A DNA stretch of 9,640 bases from Deltaproteobacteria bacterium (lineage in GTDB: Bacteria > Desulfobacterota > Syntrophia > Syntrophales > JAAYKM01), in the NCBI GenBank assembly GCA_019136935.1, contig JAGVTI010000087.1, positions 1 to 9,640 of the forward strand, read 5' to 3'. This document shows positions 7,339 through 9,640 of the stretch, piece by piece. Each line of letters opens with the position of its first letter. Within the stretch, counting starts at the first letter, position 1. Made by a program: the position numbers and the translations under genes. The notes beneath the pieces are model-generated. The model was not told the DNA's origin, made no database searches, and was given only the letters and a program-made list of their open reading frames with translations.

Positions 7339-7595
7339 CCCTCACCCTTGACGGGGGAGGGCCAGGGTGGGGGTGATAAGTGACCACGGAAGATAGAAAA
7401 TCCCCCTCCCCTTCATCCCCTCCCGCCAGGAGGCTGTGTCGTAATGTCATTCTGAGCCGTCAGGCGAAGAATCTCGTTTTTTTAACGTCTTGTTATGATT
7501 CAATTCTTCGCGGAGTTTGTCCTTGAGCGAAGCGAAAGATTCAGAATGACCTCAAACGTCAATCGGGTATTCCGACACAGTCTCCAGGGGAGGGG
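7339..7595 (+). repeat. Composite MITE-like repeat, copy 2 (outer element)
   Basis: This is the second copy of the outer element, in the same orientation as the one at 6201-6431. The left end (CCCTCACCCTTGACGGGGGA and the following G-rich run to about 7375) and the right end (TCCCCCTCCCCTTCATCCCC from 7401, then the CCAG and GGGGAGGGG at 7584-7595) closely match copy 1. The central part (about 7376-7400) has diverged. With the inner element removed, the right end would read CCCCTCCC-gccag-GGGAGGGG, a perfect 8-base GC hairpin with the insertion placed in its loop. Confidence 0.8.
7430..7583 (-). repeat. Inner inverted-repeat element, copy 2, inverted relative to copy 1
   Basis: The 154 bases between CCAG at 7426-7429 and CCAG at 7584-7587 match the reverse complement of 6292-6420. 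The segment ending TCAAACGTCAATCGGGTATT differs from copy 1 by only two bases over its last 37. It begins GAGGCTGTGTCGTAAT and ends with CGACACAGTCT. The extra 25 bases are an added stretch around 7508-7541, containing GAGTTTGTCCTTGAGCGAAG, so this copy has a longer arm of the CATTCTGA-type hairpin. No coding capacity. Confidence 0.8.
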
Positions 7596-7661
7596 AAGTA
7601 AAAAGAAAAATTTCCCCCGGGGTAGAAGACCCTGACTTTCAAATGCAAAAGTGACGAGCCC

Positions 7662-9640
7662 ATGGCGAAACTGACCCTGAAAGAATGGCTGGACCGGCTG
7701 GAAAATAACCGGCGCTTCATGGGAAATGTCCGGTCCTGGAAGGATTTTGCCGCCTCCGACGGCCGTTTCTCGCCGTTCCCCGATTGGGTTCATCCCGACA
7801 TCCGCCGCTGCTTCGAAAGGCGGGGCATCCGGGAACTCTACAGCCACCAGGCCCAAGCCCTTTCGGAAGTCCGGCGGGGCCGCGACGTCTGCCTCGTGAC
7901 GCCGACGGCCAGCGGCAAGACCCTCTGCTACAACATTCCCGTTCTGAACGCGATTCTCGACCATCCCGAAACGCGGGCCCTCTACATGTTCCCCACGAAG
8001 GCCCTCGCCCAGGACCAGATGGAGGAGATCCACGGCCTGATCGGCGATCTGAAGGCCGACATCCGGACCTTCACCTACGACGGCGACACCCCCGACGACG
8101 CCCGCCAGGCCATCCGCAGGCAGGGCCACGTCGTCGTGACCAACCCGGACATGCTCCACACGGGGATTCTGCCCCACCATACGAAATGGCAGAAGCTCTT
8201 CGCCAACCTCCGGTACGTTGTTCTGGACGAACTCCACGTGTACCGGGGCATTTTCGGCTCCCACGTGACAAACGTCATCCGGCGGCTCCGCCGGATCTGC
8301 CGCTTCTACGGCCGCGATCCCATCTTCATCTGCTGTTCCGCGACGATCGCCAACCCCAAAGAACACGCCGAGCGGCTCCTGGAAAAGCCCGTGACGCTCA
8401 TTGCCGAAAGCGGCGCCCCCCGGGCAAGGCGGACATTCGTCCTGTACAATCCCCCCATCGTCAACCGGGAACTGGGCATCCGCCAGTCCGCCATGACGCC
8501 CGCCCGCCAGGTGGCGGGGGAACTGATCAGCAACGGCATCCAGACGATCATCTTCGCCACGAGCCGCCTGAATGTCGAGGTCCTCACCAAGTACCTGAAG
8601 GACCGCTTCGACAAGCGCGAGCCTGTGAAAAAACCGGTCGTTTCCGGCTACCGCGGCGGCTATCTGCCTCAGCTCAGGCGGAGCATCGAAGAAGGGCTCC
8701 GTCAGGGCGAACTGAAGGGCGTCGTGACGACCAACGCCCTGGAGCTGGGCATCGACATCGGGGATCTCGAGGCCTGCATCATGGTCGGCTATCCGGGCTC
8801 CATCGCCAGCACCTGGCAGCAGGCGGGCCGGGCTGGCCGCAAGCGTGGCGAGAGCCTGGCGCTGTTGATCGCCCGCAGCTCACCCATGGACCAGTTCATC
8901 GCCGAGCATCCCGATTATTTCTTCGGCCAGTCGCCGGAACACTGCCGTGTCAATCCCGACAACCTCCTGATTCTCCTCCACCATCTGAAAAGCGCCGCCT
9001 TCGAACTCCCCTTCGAGCGGGGGGAGCGTTTTGGCGGCGAGAACCTGGAGGAATTGCTCGATTACCTGGAGGAAAAGGGGGTCCTGCACCGCGTGGAGGA
9101 CCGCTGGCACTGGTCCGCCGAGAGCTATCCCGCCGACGAAATCAGCCTCCGGAGCATCAACCCGGAAAACGTCGTCGTCATCGACGAGACGGAGAAGGGG
9201 AACACCCGGGTCATCGCCGAGGTGGACTGGGACAGCGCCTTCACGACCGTCCACGAGGGGGCAATCTACATGGTCGAATCCCGCCAGTACCACGTGGACC
9301 GGCTCGACCTGGACCGGCAGAAGGCCTATGTTCACCAGGTGGACACCGATTACTACACCGACGCCATGACCTACACCCATGTCCGGGTGATCGACCGCTT
9401 CGCCGAGAAGACGCGAAACGGCATCCGGGTCGAGCACGGCGAAGTCCAGGTGGTGCGCAAGGTCGTGGGCTACAAGAAGATCAAGTTCTACACGTCGGAA
9501 AACCTGGGCTACGGTGACGTCAACCTGCCCGAGAAGGACATGCACACGACGAGCTACTGGTTCACCCTGAACCGGGACGTCATCGGGGCCCTTCCGTACA
9601 ACCGGGCGGAGATCATCGACGGCCTCGCCGGTCTGGCCTA
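7662..9640 (+). CDS. YprA/MrfA-type superfamily 2 DNA helicase (3' end outside window)
   Basis: The frame is open from the ATG at 7662 to the right edge (659 full codons, no stop), so the gene is cut by the window. Helicase motifs run in order: Q-type YSHQAQAL (60-67), Walker A TPTASGKT (80-87), PTKALAQDQ (111-119), TNPDML (160-165), the DEAH-box variant DELH (189-192) followed by VYRGIFGSHV (193-202), SAT (226-228), FATSR (298-302), TTNALELGIDIGDLE (356-370) and QQAGRAGRKR (386-395). DELH-xYRGxFGSH and the motif V/VI wording identify the YprA/Hrq1-like group; Bacillus subtilis MrfA (YprA) acts in mitomycin-adduct excision repair with the nuclease MrfB. The C-terminal Zn-binding (DUF1998-type) region would lie beyond the edge. 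The nearest in-frame stop upstream is at 7623 with no other ATG/GTG/TTG between, which fixes the start; the ribosome-binding site (ACGAG) is poor. Confidence 0.9.
   Translation, partial: MAKLTLKEWLDRLENNRRFMGNVRSWKDFAASDGRFSPFPDWVHPDIRRCFERRGIRELYSHQAQALSEVRRGRDVCLVTPTASGKTLCYNIPVLNAILDHPETRALYMFPTKALAQDQMEEIHGLIGDLKADIRTFTYDGDTPDDARQAIRRQGHVVVTNPDMLHTGILPHHTKWQKLFANLRYVVLDELHVYRGIFGSHVTNVIRRLRRICRFYGRDPIFICCSATIANPKEHAERLLEKPVTLIAESGAPRARRTFVLYNPPIVNRELGIRQSAMTPARQVAGELISNGIQTIIFATSRLNVEVLTKYLKDRFDKREPVKKPVVSGYRGGYLPQLRRSIEEGLRQGELKGVVTTNALELGIDIGDLEACIMVGYPGSIASTWQQAGRAGRKRGESLALLIARSSPMDQFIAEHPDYFFGQSPEHCRVNPDNLLILLHHLKSAAFELPFERGERFGGENLEELLDYLEEKGVLHRVEDRWHWSAESYPADEISLRSINPENVVVIDETEKGNTRVIAEVDWDSAFTTVHEGAIYMVESRQYHVDRLDLDRQKAYVHQVDTDYYTDAMTYTHVRVIDRFAEKTRNGIRVEHGEVQVVRKVVGYKKIKFYTSENLGYGDVNLPEKDMHTTSYWFTLNRDVIGALPYNRAEIIDGLAGLA

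Larger units (their letters stand above)
7307..7661. other. Intergenic region between purQ and the helicase gene
   Basis: This 355-base gap contains an A-rich run just after purQ (7328-7337), the second composite repeat (7339-7595) and a short A-rich leader to the helicase. No open reading frame here looks real. No clear terminator or promoter was found outside the repeat; the long hairpin of the inner repeat might itself stop or stabilise transcripts, but that is inference. Confidence 0.8.

Noticed and set aside
6201..7595. A CRISPR array, because repeats recur around purQ
   Set aside because: There are only two copies more than 1 kb apart, with a gene between them and no regular short repeat-spacer pattern.
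7500..8366. A 288-codon - strand frame spanning the second repeat and the start of the helicase gene
   Set aside because: It overlaps the motif-bearing part of the helicase and continues into non-coding repeat; no domain is recognisable.
7784..9517. A 577-codon + strand open frame inside the helicase gene
   Set aside because: It is out of frame with the helicase, whose full motif set is read from 7662. Its translation is dominated by Arg, Pro and Gly and has no motif.

Overview
The window reads as GC-rich bacterial chromosome in which every supported gene lies on the + strand. The GlmM, PurL and helicase sequences, and the C/G-rich repeat style, suggest an anaerobic deltaproteobacterium (Desulfobacterota, perhaps the Syntrophales/Syntrophobacterales side). 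That placement is from memory of family flavour and is only moderately certain.

Layout. Bases 1-249 hold no gene I can support, but they contain a very good sigma-70 promoter (TTGACA, 17-base spacer, TATACT). It drives a tight cluster: a DedA-family membrane protein (250-894), a secreted/membrane protein with a bactofilin-like repeat domain and several membrane helices (919-1773), phosphoglucosamine mutase GlmM (1799-3148) and the synthetase subunit of FGAM synthase, PurL (3162-6140). Gaps are 24, 25 and 13 bases, so one transcript is likely. A hairpin followed by a T-rich run directly after purL may end it.

Next comes purQ (6479-7306), the glutaminase subunit of the same enzyme, isolated between two spacers of about 340-355 bases. 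Each spacer carries one copy of a composite, non-coding, MITE-like repeat. An outer C/G-rich element of about 100 bases with imperfect terminal inverted repeats has a second inverted-repeat element of 129 or 154 bases inside it, flanked by CCAG on both sides. The outer elements are in the same orientation but the inner element is inverted in the second copy. This is the most interesting structure in the window. The last gene, open at the right edge (7662-9640), is a superfamily 2 helicase of the YprA/MrfA (Hrq1-like) group.

How the genes fit. The first three genes concern the envelope: DedA proteins are linked to lipid-carrier and phospholipid transport, the second protein is an envelope protein of unknown role, and GlmM makes glucosamine-1-phosphate for UDP-GlcNAc. 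PurL and PurQ together carry out step four of purine synthesis. PurL (992 aa) has a tandem PurS-like N-terminus and PurQ (275 aa) looks like the C-terminal glutaminase of the large one-chain enzyme, so the pair resembles the large PurL split in two, with the composite repeat sitting between the halves. The helicase is a DNA repair protein unrelated to the rest. I found no tRNA, rRNA, CRISPR array or complete transposase gene, and no clear sign of a new defence or metabolic system.
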